This document shows positions 51,822-61,911 of a stretch of DNA of 64,000 nt, piece after piece; the first letter of the stretch is position 1; each line of letters starts with the position of its first letter. A model generated the notes under the pieces. The model had not been told where the DNA came from. It worked only from the letters and a program-made list of their open reading frames with translations, and made no database searches. Source of the stretch: Paenibacillus montaniterrae (GTDB taxonomy: Bacteria; Bacillota; Bacilli; Paenibacillales; Paenibacillaceae); the NCBI RefSeq assembly GCF_018403185.1, contig NZ_BOSE01000003.1, forward strand, positions 124,001 through 188,000, given 5' to 3'. A program made the position numbers and the translations under genes.

Positions 51822-52772
51822 TTAAGGATGAAGTGCATCGTACATATAATCGAGCGATTCTGTAATGCGCGTTCCAGGGTTTGAACCGAACAGCTCAGCA
51901 GGGAGCACCTCAATCCGGCCATCTTTTACAGCTGCAATACTGCTCCAGGCGCTGCTTGCTTCCATCTCGGCGATAAACTGATCACGCACATCTTCTGGAT
52001 CGGCATGTGTCATAATAAAGATAGCCTCGGGATTGGACTCGACAATACGCTCCATATCCAGAGCTGCGTATTGCGGATAGTTGGCAAGCTGAGGATAATT
52101 GGCCGCGATGTTTGCTCCTCCAGCTATCGTTAAAATATCTCCTGCCAACGAGCTCGGCAGTGCAGCCATAAACGTTCCCGGTGCGCCATAAACGAGCAAA
52201 GCCGGCACGGGCTCGCCGCTTTCTGCTGAAAGCTCGCTTATTTTTTGCTCGATATTAGAGACCAGTTCGTTTGCTTTCGTCTGCTGCTGCAGCAAGTCTC
52301 CGAAAATCGTAATTTGCCGCTTAATATCCGCAACTGAGTTGCCGCTCGTAAGCACGACCTTGGCGCCGATATTCTCCAGCTTTGAAACATCCTTTTCGTT
52401 CATAATATTGTGAGCAAGCACAACCTGCGGCTTCACAAGCGCAACTTTTTCAAGATCGACATCATGCGTTGTTCCGATTTCCTTTGCCTCGTAGGCTGCT
52501 TCCCATTGAAGCGGCACCTCGGTAGCGGGCCGGCCTACTAACGTTCCGCCAAGCGAATAAATAATATTCGTTTCCCCAATGCTCAATGCCGCGATTCGCT
52601 CTGGTACTCCATCCAAGAGAACGGTACGATCGTTAAAATCCGTAATTGCAAGCTGTTCGCCAGCTGGGGTAGAGCTGTTAGTAACCTCAGTATTGCCGGC
52701 AGCATTGCAGGCGGTTAAAACGAGCATACATAATAGAAGCATCATGAAGCTAAATTTTTTCCATGTATCCAT
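51822..52772 (-). CDS. Iron-complex/haem ABC transporter binding lipoprotein 1
   Basis: The 316-residue protein has a lipoprotein signal with LVLTAC and a class III binding-protein fold: ERIAALSIGETNIIYSLGG, VGRPATEV, VVLAHNIMNEKDV and IFIMTHADPEDV. It resembles IsdE/FepB-type proteins that deliver haem or siderophores. It is divergent from the NEAT gene, and a Fur box at 52824-52842 sits before it. A second such lipoprotein lies in the same locus with the permease. Confidence 0.9.
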   Translation of the reverse strand: MDTWKKFSFMMLLLCMLVLTACNAAGNTEVTNSSTPAGEQLAITDFNDRTVLLDGVPERIAALSIGETNIIYSLGGTLVGRPATEVPLQWEAAYEAKEIGTTHDVDLEKVALVKPQVVLAHNIMNEKDVSKLENIGAKVVLTSGNSVADIKRQITIFGDLLQQQTKANELVSNIEQKISELSAESGEPVPALLVYGAPGTFMAALPSSLAGDILTIAGGANIAANYPQLANYPQYAALDMERIVESNPEAIFIMTHADPEDVRDQFIAEMEASSAWSSIAAVKDGRIEVLPAELFGSNPGTRITESLDYMYDALHP

Positions 52773-52823
52773 ATTCGTCTCCTAATAAGCGATAAAGTTG
52801 AGATATAGTTCGTTTCATTCAAT

Positions 52824-52842
52824 GATAATGATTCTTACTATC
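52824..52842. promoter_or_regulatory. Fur box 1
   Basis: GATAATGATTCTTACTATC matches 16 of 19 bases of the Fur consensus. It lies about 50 bases before the reverse-strand lipoprotein gene. Confidence 0.85.
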
Positions 52843-53007
52843 ACATATTTCATATTGTGACATATTTGCCGCAACTTGAAAAGAGCCAGCCGATGATAAA
52901 TTAAAGTGAGCACCATCGTTCACCATATAGCCAAAAAGTAGCAGACAGATGTGAATTCGTGTTTAAAATAAGTTGACGGTTTCTTTTCTTATCATGTATT
53001 CTTATTA

Positions 53008-53026
53008 AGTAATGATTATTATTCTC
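53008..53026. promoter_or_regulatory. Fur box 2
   Basis: AGTAATGATTATTATTCTC matches 15 of 19 consensus bases and lies 91 bases before the NEAT-TM start codon. Confidence 0.8.
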
Positions 53027-53075
53027 ATGGCACGACTAAATGTTCGCAAGAGCATTTATTTTTTTATGCTTAAAA

Positions 53076-53090
53076 TGAGAATGATAATCA
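53076..53090. promoter_or_regulatory. Fur box 3
   Basis: TGAGAATGATAATCA matches 13 of 15 bases of the 7-1-7 Fur site, 26 bases before the NEAT-TM start codon. Confidence 0.7.
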
Positions 53091-53116
53091 ATGAGCTTAC
53101 GGATATGGAGGTGCTT

Positions 53117-54226
53117 ATGAAGATTACAGCAGGTCAACTTAGTCGGTTTTTCGTAGCATTTCTTATTGCTGTTGGATTGACCGTGCTTAGCTCCATGCAG
53201 TTGTCCGCTGCCAGTGAGCTGAAGGATGGAGAATATACGATCAATTACGAGATTTTAAAGGGTGATCCAAAGGATGACTCGACTTCGCTTGCTGATGGCT
53301 ATTGGAACAAGCCAGCAACAGTAATTGTCAAGAACGGTGAAATCAAGGTGCGCACTGTAATTAACAAGGACGCGTGGGTTGTTGAGTTTCAGACGAAGCA
53401 GGGCAGCAGCTTCACCGATGCGAAGGTTGTTTCCAGAGACAACGATAATGATAGCAGATTGGTAGAATTTAAGGTCAGCTCGTTGGAGGAGGATCTTGTC
53501 ACTTCGATGACTGTCGATATTCCAAGTCAAAACTACTATCATTCCTATGAAACTCGCTTTCGCTTTTATCCAGATACATTAAAGCTGGTAAAGGCTGCAG
53601 AGAGCGCTGCACAGCCAACAACAGCGCCAGAAGCAACTGCATCCAGCGAGCAGAAATCAACGGAAGCGTCTACTTCCAAGCCTTCAAAGGAAACGGGTGC
53701 AGCTTCAACTGCTAAACCTGAAGCCACTGCGAATACCGATCAAAAGTCTGCATCCTCACAAAAAAGTGATGGAACAGGCAATAAATCGGATGTGACTAGC
53801 AGCGAAGGTACGGCAAGCGGCAGCACGAGCTCTAGCGGTGGTGGTATGTCAGGCAGCACGGGTGCAGACAGTTCTGCAGCTGCTAATACTCCAGCAGCTA
53901 ATACTGACGGAAGTGCTGATACTGCAAGCGATGCAGGAAATGCGCAAGCGGTTACAGATGAGGTTAGTGGAGAGCAGACATCCAATGATGCAGAGCCAGC
54001 CAACCGTGAAGAGGCTGAGCCGATTAGCGAAAGCTTGGACGGCGAGCTGACAACGGCTGCTGGCGCAGGTGAAACTGCAACAGAGCAGACGAGTGATGGT
54101 GCGATTAATGATCAGGAGCAGCAAAAGGGCGGCTCAAACGCACTAGTCATCATTATTGTGATAGCTGTTTTGTTTGTAGTGGGTTCTATAATCTGGATTG
54201 TAAGAAGCAACCCTCGGAAGAGGTAA
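53117..54226 (+). CDS. NEAT-domain haem-binding surface protein with C-terminal membrane anchor
   Basis: The 369-residue protein has a signal peptide, one NEAT domain (about 36-160) and a long Ser/Thr/Ala/Glu-rich, probably disordered stalk. A membrane helix (ALVIIIVIAVLFVVGSIIWIV) and a basic end follow. The NEAT haem motif YxxxY is present as YYHSY. There is no LPXTG, so it is held by its helix. It should receive haem at the cell surface. ATG at 53117 follows GGAGG; the frame is open back to 53012 through the Fur boxes. Element A begins right after its stop. Confidence 0.9.
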   Translation: MKITAGQLSRFFVAFLIAVGLTVLSSMQLSAASELKDGEYTINYEILKGDPKDDSTSLADGYWNKPATVIVKNGEIKVRTVINKDAWVVEFQTKQGSSFTDAKVVSRDNDNDSRLVEFKVSSLEEDLVTSMTVDIPSQNYYHSYETRFRFYPDTLKLVKAAESAAQPTTAPEATASSEQKSTEASTSKPSKETGAASTAKPEATANTDQKSASSQKSDGTGNKSDVTSSEGTASGSTSSSGGGMSGSTGADSSAAANTPAANTDGSADTASDAGNAQAVTDEVSGEQTSNDAEPANREEAEPISESLDGELTTAAGAGETATEQTSDGAINDQEQQKGGSNALVIIIVIAVLFVVGSIIWIVRSNPRKR

Positions 54227-54393
54227 CTTCAAAAACTCGACTTTGATGACGATGCGTTGCTTCGTAGCATAGTCGGCGGCGAATCTTGAACGCTAGCGAA
54301 AACTGCGGTGCTCACGTAGCTTTTGGCCTACGCTGCGCTCCTCGTTTTCTACTAGCGTCCAAGCTTCTTGGTCCTGAAAGCCGAGTTTTGAAC
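54227..54393 (+). repeat. Element A copy 16 (167 bp)
   Basis: It starts one base after the NEAT stop. The inner arms are matched type I. The outer arms are CTTCAAAAACTCGACTTT and AAAGCCGAGTTTTGAAC. Confidence 0.92.
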
Positions 54394-54413
54394 CCTTCAT
54401 TGGAAAGAGGTAG

Positions 54414-54578
54414 GTTCAAAACTCAACTTTGATGACGATACGTTGCTTCGTAGCATAGTCGACGGCGAATCTTGAACGCTAGCGAAAACTGCGGTGCTCA
54501 CGTAGCTCTGCTCTACGCTGCGCTCCTCGTTTTCTACTAGCGTCCAAGCTTCTTGGTCCTGAAAGCCGAGTTTTGAAC
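54414..54578 (+). repeat. Element A copy 17 (165 bp)
   Basis: Matched type I inner arms, with the start 187 bases after copy 16. The right outer arm pairs with GTTCAAAACTCAACTTT except for two G-to-A changes on the left. Confidence 0.92.
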
Positions 54579-54599
54579 CCTTTATTTGGAAAGAGGTAG

Positions 54600-54657
54600 G
54601 TTCAAAACTCAACTTTGATGACGATGTGATTGCGTTGTAGTGGATTCGACGGCGAAT
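54600..54657 (+). repeat. Element A left-end remnant (58 bp)
   Basis: It starts 186 bases after copy 17 and breaks at CGGCGAAT, directly before the ribosome site of the SLH gene. Confidence 0.88.
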
Positions 54658-54685
54658 GAAAATTATAAAAAACGGAGGAATATTT

Positions 54686-56425
54686 ATGAACAGAAGATTT
54701 GTTAAAACAGTTACAAGCTTGGCGGTTGCGGCATTGCTGGTGGGGGCGGTTCCGACTATTGCTCTTGCTGAAACAGCGGCACCGACAGCGGCAGCAACTG
54801 AGCAGCAAACTGAAAAAACGATTGTGCACTTTATTAATTCATCCAAGCCAGCTTCGCTATCTTCTATGGTTGCGTACATCGCCAATCCATCTGTTTATGT
54901 AAAGGATGGCGTAAGCTATTTACGTATCGATGTGCAGCAGGTTTATGATGTGAAGATTACAGTAGAAGGCAAGGAAGGTACGAAGGTTGCGGAATACGAA
55001 GCAACTGTAAATGGCCGCAATGGCGAGCAGAAGGTTACATATTTTACGCTTGATTATGCGTTGACTGATGCTACGAAGGTGATTGAAGCGGAGGCTTCTT
55101 ATTTTGTACCGGAGTACTTTACAGAGCCGCAAAAGCATGGCATTTATATTTCGATTAATAACGATATTGACGCATCCATTAAAGAGCTGGCAGCTGCAAT
55201 TGCCGAGGCCAAGCTAATTGCTGAGCCATCTGAGTCATTAAAAGAGGCGCTTGCCGCAGCTGAAAAAGCAAACAGCTATTTAACGAAAAAGGATGAGCTG
55301 GAAAAGGCGCTAAAGGATTTTAAAGCAGTATTGCAGGCTGAACCTGTAGCTGTGCCAGTTCATTATGTCAATGATGCTGATGCCAGCAAGCTTTCCGTTA
55401 TGGGCACTTATTTGGCTAATCCTAAAACCTATGTTAAGGATGGCGTAACATATTTCCGTGTTGACGTTCAGCAAAGCTATGATGTAAAGGTGCTTGTTGA
55501 AGGCAAGGAAGGCACGAAGGTTGCTGAATATGAAACGACTGTAAATGGTCGCACAGGTCCACAGCAGGTTACTTACTTTACCTTTGATTATGCATTAACT
55601 GATGCAAATGCAGTGATTGAAGCTTCTGCTTCTTATTTCGTACCGGATGTGTTTGAAGAGCCGCAATCTCATAACATTAAGCTTGTTATTGGCGAGGATG
55701 TTGAAGCAAGCAAAGCGAAGCTGGTTAAAGCGATCGCTGCAGCTGAAGCAGTAGCTGAGCCTTCTGAAGCATTGCAGACTGCAATCAAAGCTGCGCAGGA
55801 AAGCAACAGCTATCTGCTGTCCAATGCTGAGCTGCAGCTTGCAACTGAGGCGCTTATCGCACAAACAGTGAAGGAAGTAAGCTTTACTGATGTAACGACT
55901 CATTGGGCGAAAGAGGCAATTACGAATGCCGTAGCTACAGGTGTTGCTGGCGGTTATCCAGACGGCAGCTTCAAGCCAGACCAATCTATTACACGTGCCG
56001 AGTTTACGAAGCTGCTGGTAGAAGGACTTGAGCTGCCAGCGTCAAGCTCCGAGCTTAGCTTTACCGATGCTGCTGACATTCCGCAATGGGCACAGTCCTA
56101 TGTAAAAGCAGCTGTGCAAGCAGGCATTACAACTGGCTATCAGGATGGCAGCTTCCGCGCAGATGGCGCGATTACGCGTGCTGAAATGGCAGTAATGATT
56201 GTTAAAGCACTTGATCTTGAGCTTGAAGAAGCTGAAGCATTAAGCTTCGAGGATGCGGACAGCATTCCTGGCTTTGCGCAGCAGCATGTAGCGACTGCAG
56301 TGAAGCATGGCTTGATTCAAGGCTTGAACGGCAACAAATTTGCTGCTGACCAGCAGGCTTCCCGTGCACAAGCGGTAACGATCATTTTGCGTGCATTAGC
56401 GCCTGCAAGCTTGACTCAGCAATAA
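54686..56425 (+). CDS. S-layer-anchored protein with two NEAT-like domains and three SLH repeats
   Basis: The 579-residue protein has a signal peptide, NEAT-like domain 1 (about 40-155), a helical linker, NEAT-like domain 2 (about 220-340), a second helical linker and three SLH repeats (about 400-570: FTDVTTHWAKEAI, FTDAADIPQWAQSYV, FEDADSIPGFAQQHV). SLH repeats hold it to the cell wall. The two NEAT-like domains are close copies of each other. Neither shows YxxxY; the position has SYFVPEY or SYFVPDV. They may bind haem differently or bind haemoproteins. ATG at 54686 follows GGAGG. Confidence 0.9.
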   Translation: MNRRFVKTVTSLAVAALLVGAVPTIALAETAAPTAAATEQQTEKTIVHFINSSKPASLSSMVAYIANPSVYVKDGVSYLRIDVQQVYDVKITVEGKEGTKVAEYEATVNGRNGEQKVTYFTLDYALTDATKVIEAEASYFVPEYFTEPQKHGIYISINNDIDASIKELAAAIAEAKLIAEPSESLKEALAAAEKANSYLTKKDELEKALKDFKAVLQAEPVAVPVHYVNDADASKLSVMGTYLANPKTYVKDGVTYFRVDVQQSYDVKVLVEGKEGTKVAEYETTVNGRTGPQQVTYFTFDYALTDANAVIEASASYFVPDVFEEPQSHNIKLVIGEDVEASKAKLVKAIAAAEAVAEPSEALQTAIKAAQESNSYLLSNAELQLATEALIAQTVKEVSFTDVTTHWAKEAITNAVATGVAGGYPDGSFKPDQSITRAEFTKLLVEGLELPASSSELSFTDAADIPQWAQSYVKAAVQAGITTGYQDGSFRADGAITRAEMAVMIVKALDLELEEAEALSFEDADSIPGFAQQHVATAVKHGLIQGLNGNKFAADQQASRAQAVTIILRALAPASLTQQ

Positions 56426-56530
56426 GAATGTGTGTGAATGCTTCATGCTATGAAGCAATAAAATATTAAGCTGCGTAGAGGACCTCAATTGCTGAGCGTC
56501 CTCGTACGCATTTCTAGGAGGAAATGATCA

Positions 56531-57538
56531 ATGGTCAGACGTAGCATGTACGCTGCGATCAGTTTAATCCTAATTGGCCTGCTGCTGTCAGGCTGCGGCA
56601 GCTCAAGCAATCAAGGAGCCGCCAATAACGGCAGCCCCACCAGCAGCAACACTGCGCCTGCTGCTTCTGATGGCAGCAATGGCAGTAATGGCAGTAATGG
56701 CAGTAATCAGTCCGGCAATGGGCAGTCCGATAGCGGGCAGACGGGCGAGGAGCAGCAGCATCGCATTGTATCGACAACAGTGGCAATTACCGAGGTGCTG
56801 CATGAGCTTGGGCTTGATGTTGTTGGCGTTCCATCTACTGCGAAAACACTGCCCGAGCGCTACAGCTCAGCGGTAGAAGTAGGCAATCCGATGAGTCCTG
56901 ACATGGAGCTGGTCAAAAGCTTGAAGCCAACGCATGTCTTTTCCGTTACGACGCTGCAATATGATCTTGAAAAGCTGTTCAGCAACGTCGCGATCGAGGC
57001 CAGCTTTCTCGACTTTACAAGCCTGGACGCGATGAAGGGCGAGATCAAGAAGTTGGGTGAAATGTTTGACCGTCAGGCTCAGGCTGAGGCGCTCATCGCC
57101 AGCTACGATGAAAAGATCGCACAAATCAAGCAGGAGGTTGCGGACCAGCAGCCGCCATCCGTACTGATTTTGATGGGGATTCCAGGCAGCTATCTTGTCG
57201 CAACGGAGCATTCCTATATCGGAGATCTCGTGAAGCAACTCGGCGGAACGAATATCGTAACCGATTCTGACGTTGAATTTGTATCATCCAATACGGAGTA
57301 TTTGCATCAAGGCAATCCGGATATCATTTTGCGGGCAGCGCATGGCATGCCTGACGAAGTCATTGAGATGTTCGATCAGGAGTTCAAAACCAATGACATT
57401 TGGAAGCATTTTAATGCGGTAAAAAACGACCGCGTATATGATCTTCCCGAGGACTTTTTCGGAACGACGGGCAATTTGGCAGCAGATGAGGCGCTGGACA
57501 TACTGGCAGATATGCTGTACCCCGATCGGAAAGGATAA
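56531..57538 (+). CDS. Haem/iron-complex ABC transporter binding lipoprotein 2
   Basis: The 335-residue protein has a lipoprotein signal (LLLSGC), then a linker of GSN units coded by near-perfect 9-base repeats, and a class III binding fold with VSTTVAITEVLHELGLDVVGVP and ILMGIPGSYLV. It lies seven bases before the permease, so it is the main binding protein of this importer. It resembles IsdE/HmuT-type proteins. AGGAGG precedes the ATG. Confidence 0.9.
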   Translation: MVRRSMYAAISLILIGLLLSGCGSSSNQGAANNGSPTSSNTAPAASDGSNGSNGSNGSNQSGNGQSDSGQTGEEQQHRIVSTTVAITEVLHELGLDVVGVPSTAKTLPERYSSAVEVGNPMSPDMELVKSLKPTHVFSVTTLQYDLEKLFSNVAIEASFLDFTSLDAMKGEIKKLGEMFDRQAQAEALIASYDEKIAQIKQEVADQQPPSVLILMGIPGSYLVATEHSYIGDLVKQLGGTNIVTDSDVEFVSSNTEYLHQGNPDIILRAAHGMPDEVIEMFDQEFKTNDIWKHFNAVKNDRVYDLPEDFFGTTGNLAADEALDILADMLYPDRKG

Positions 57539-57544
57539 GGTGAT

Positions 57545-58525
57545 ATGAAAAAACTGATTTGCTTTCTTGTCGTTGCAGTGCTGCTGGTCGTGCTGGCGCT
57601 CTATTCCATCGCTACTGGAAGCATAAAGGTTGGATTTGGCGAGCTCGTATCCGGCCTGCTGTTTGGCGGCAACGATAATGTAGAGGTGATTCGCGATATG
57701 CGCTTGCCGCGCATTATTGTAGCAATGCTTTCAGGAGCCGCTTTGGCGGTGTCCGGTGTGCTGCTGCAGGCGGTTATGCGCAATCCGCTTGCCGATGCAG
57801 GGGTTATCGGCATTTCGGCAGGAGCTGGCTTTGTCAGTGTATTTGTCGCTACTGTTTGGCCGGTGCTCATTTTTTGGATGCCGTTATTTTCTGTACTCGG
57901 CGGCTTGTTTGCCTGCTTCCTCGTCTATGCCTTTACATGGAAGCAGGGACTGCGACCGCTGCATTTAATATTGGTTGGCGTTGCGATCAATGCGATGTTT
58001 TCCGGTTTGAACCAGCTGTTCAACTATCGCGGCAGCTATGCCGTAACGCAGGTCAATCAAGCGGTTAGCTCAATCTTTACGATGAAAACGTGGAATGACG
58101 TCGATATTATGATGACCTATGGCTTGATTGGCTTGGTTGCGGCGCTCTTCCTTGGCACCTGGTGCAATTTGCTAGCGCTGCAGGATCGTACGGCGGGCAA
58201 TCTCGGCTTAAATGTGCTGCGAGCGCGGCTGGTCATTTCCTTTGTCGCGGTGCTGCTTGCTTCTGTAGCTACAGCGATCGGCGGCTTGATCGCCTTTGTC
58301 GGCTTGCTTGTACCGCATATTGCGCGTCAGCTGGTTGGAACGAATCATTGGCTGCTTATTCCGTTTTCAGCCTTGCTTGGCAGCCTGCTTATTTTGCTAG
58401 CTGATACGGTAGGCAGAACGATTATTGCGCCAATCGAAATACCAGCGTCGGTCATTATGATGATTATTGGCGGACCATTCCTGATCTTCATGCTGTTAAG
58501 GGGGGAGCGACTATATGCAAATTAA
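57545..58525 (+). CDS. FecCD-family permease of haem/iron-complex importer
   Basis: A 326-residue protein with about nine or ten membrane helices. IRDMRLPRIIVAMLSGAALAVSGVLLQAVMRNPLADAGVIGISAGAG is the core of the FecCD/BtuC fold, and GLIAFVGLLVPHIARQLVGTNHWLLIP holds the ATPase-contact helix. It forms the channel for haem or an iron chelate. It overlaps the ATPase gene by 11 bases. Confidence 0.94.
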   Translation: MKKLICFLVVAVLLVVLALYSIATGSIKVGFGELVSGLLFGGNDNVEVIRDMRLPRIIVAMLSGAALAVSGVLLQAVMRNPLADAGVIGISAGAGFVSVFVATVWPVLIFWMPLFSVLGGLFACFLVYAFTWKQGLRPLHLILVGVAINAMFSGLNQLFNYRGSYAVTQVNQAVSSIFTMKTWNDVDIMMTYGLIGLVAALFLGTWCNLLALQDRTAGNLGLNVLRARLVISFVAVLLASVATAIGGLIAFVGLLVPHIARQLVGTNHWLLIPFSALLGSLLILLADTVGRTIIAPIEIPASVIMMIIGGPFLIFMLLRGERLYAN

Positions 58526-59291
58526 AGAGCTGAGCTTTCAATATAAAAACAGCCCGCCAATTATTAAAGGGATGTCGACGCAGTTTGCTGAAGGGAAAAT
58601 TACGACGATAATCGGTCCGAACGGCAGCGGCAAATCGACGCTGCTCGGCTTGATGGCACGCAACTTCGCTCCCAACTCCGGGCAAATTTTAATTGATGGA
58701 CGAGAACTGCAAACGATCAAAACGAAGGAGCTGGCGCGCCTGCTTGCTGTCGTGCATCAGCAAAATGAAGCTCCCTATGATTTGACTGTAGAGCGGCTCG
58801 TGTCCTATGGTCGCTTGCCGTATCGTCATATGTTTTCACAGGAAAGGGACGAGGACCGTGAGGCGATTGAATGGGCGCTAGCGTGCACCAAGCTGGTCGA
58901 GTACCGCGATCGCAGGCTGAATGAGCTGTCTGGCGGGCAAAAGCAGCGCGCCTGGATTGCGATGGCGCTTGCGCAAAAGACAACGGTGCTGTTTCTCGAT
59001 GAGCCGACAACGTTCCTCGATATTTACTATCAGATTGAGCTGCTTGATTTGGTGAAGGAACTCAATGAGCAGCACGGCTTAACCATTGTTATGGTGCTGC
59101 ATGATGTCAATCAGGCGGTTCGCTACAGCGACGAGCTTAAAGTGGTCAAGGATGGACAAATCATTGCGGAGGGTGCTCCAGAAACGGTGATGACCAGTGA
59201 GCTGATGAAGACGGTTTATGATGTACAGGCCGTAATCCGCAAAGATGAACAAGCCGGGATGTATATTGTGCCTATCGCGACAAACGCGTAG
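58515..59291 (+). CDS. ATP-binding protein of haem/iron-complex importer
   Basis: The 258-residue ABC ATPase has GPNGSGKSTLLGLMA, the signature ELSGGQKQRAWIAMALAQ and VLFLDEPTTFLDIYYQ. It is of the FepC/HmuV type. It completes the importer with the preceding two genes. AGGGGGGAG precedes the ATG. Confidence 0.94.
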   Translation: MQIKELSFQYKNSPPIIKGMSTQFAEGKITTIIGPNGSGKSTLLGLMARNFAPNSGQILIDGRELQTIKTKELARLLAVVHQQNEAPYDLTVERLVSYGRLPYRHMFSQERDEDREAIEWALACTKLVEYRDRRLNELSGGQKQRAWIAMALAQKTTVLFLDEPTTFLDIYYQIELLDLVKELNEQHGLTIVMVLHDVNQAVRYSDELKVVKDGQIIAEGAPETVMTSELMKTVYDVQAVIRKDEQAGMYIVPIATNA

Positions 59292-59312
59292 GCATTTTTT
59301 TTCAACAAATAC

Positions 59313-59341
59313 TTGAAATCGACCTGTAAAATAGGTAAAAT
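59313..59341 (+). promoter_or_regulatory. groESL promoter (sigma-A type)
   Basis: TTGAAA, 17 bases, TAAAAT. It lies directly before the CIRCE operator. Confidence 0.75.
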
Positions 59342-59349
59342 ATGAGTTG

Positions 59350-59376
59350 TTAGCACTAGACGCTATTGAGTGCTAA
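59350..59376. promoter_or_regulatory. CIRCE operator (HrcA binding site)
   Basis: TTAGCACTA, 9 bases, GAGTGCTAA. One base differs from the consensus TTAGCACTC. HrcA should repress groESL here in the absence of heat stress. Confidence 0.95.
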
Positions 59377-59421
59377 CAAAATTGTATAAAGAGAACCATT
59401 CATATAAGGAGGCTTTTATCA

Positions 59422-59703
59422 ATGATTAAACCTTTAGGTGAACGTGTATTGGTCGAACCAATCGCACAAGAAGTGACAACAGCTAGTGGAATCGTATTGC
59501 CAGATACGGCAAAAGAAAAACCACAAGAAGGTAAGGTTGTAGCTGTAGGTAGCGGAGTATTCAAAGACGGCGCTCGTGTTGCTTTGGAAGTGAAACCAGG
59601 CGACCGCGTTCTGTTCTCTAAGTATGCTGGTACAGAGATCAAATATGACGGCAAAGAATATTTGATCATGAAAGAAAGCGACATTCACGCGATCTTCGAA
59701 TAA
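59422..59703 (+). CDS. groES: Co-chaperonin GroES
   Basis: The 93-residue protein matches Gro[35 protein letters not shown] with the mobile loop, and [16 protein letters not shown]. It caps the GroEL ring. AGGAGG precedes the ATG. It is followed by groEL. Confidence 0.98.
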   Translation: MIKPLGERVLVEPIAQEVTTASGIVLPDTAKEKPQEGKVVAVGSGVFKDGARVALEVKPGDRVLFSKYAGTEIKYDGKEYLIMKESDIHAIFE

Positions 59704-61389
<1,686 letters not shown>

Positions 61390-61418
61390 TAGGCCATCAA
61401 GCCTTGCTATATTAATGT

Positions 61419-61450
61419 TTACGGGCTCCTTCGGGAGCCCGTTTGCTTTT
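61419..61450 (+). terminator. Terminator of groESL
   Basis: ACGGGCTCC and GGAGCCCGT around TTCG, then T-rich sequence. Confidence 0.93.
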
Positions 61451-61911
61451 AAATTTCACTTTGAATTAAAACTCTAAATTCTTTTTAGTCTCTTCTTCTG
61501 TTTGTAAAACAATTGCCAATTGTCTCCAGTATTTTGTACTAAAAAGACAATCTCATTGTCGAGCTCGTTGACTGTGAGGATCAAAAATATCCATCATCTA
61601 TAATTCGTAAGGTTTTTTTATTACTGAAAGCTTCTACAATGAAAAGATAATTACTTCTCCAAATTAATGCGACGCGATTGTTTTATAAACTACGGTCTTT
61701 CCTCTCTTTAGAATACTCACTATGCGCAATTATGTTGACCTACATAAATAATTCATCATGTCCCTTCAATCAAAGTAGAAATTACAGAAATGTTGAAATA
61801 CCTATAAAGTGTTAGTACGCAGATAAATTTGTTTATGGGGATGATTCCATCGGTTACACTGAAATGTCAATACAAGCATATTTGAAAAAATAATAGAGGA
61901 GTTAAACATAA
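61451..61911. other. AT-rich intergenic region before the ABC exporter operon
   Basis: This 461-base stretch has no convincing gene, RNA or repeat. Its base composition is clearly AT-richer than the sequence before groES and like that of the following genes. GAGGAG at its end is the ribosome site of the next gene. Confidence 0.6.

Noticed and set aside
53012..53116. 35-codon extension at the start of the NEAT-TM gene
   Set aside because: It passes through two Fur boxes and spoils the signal peptide; the ATG at 53117 has a ribosome site.
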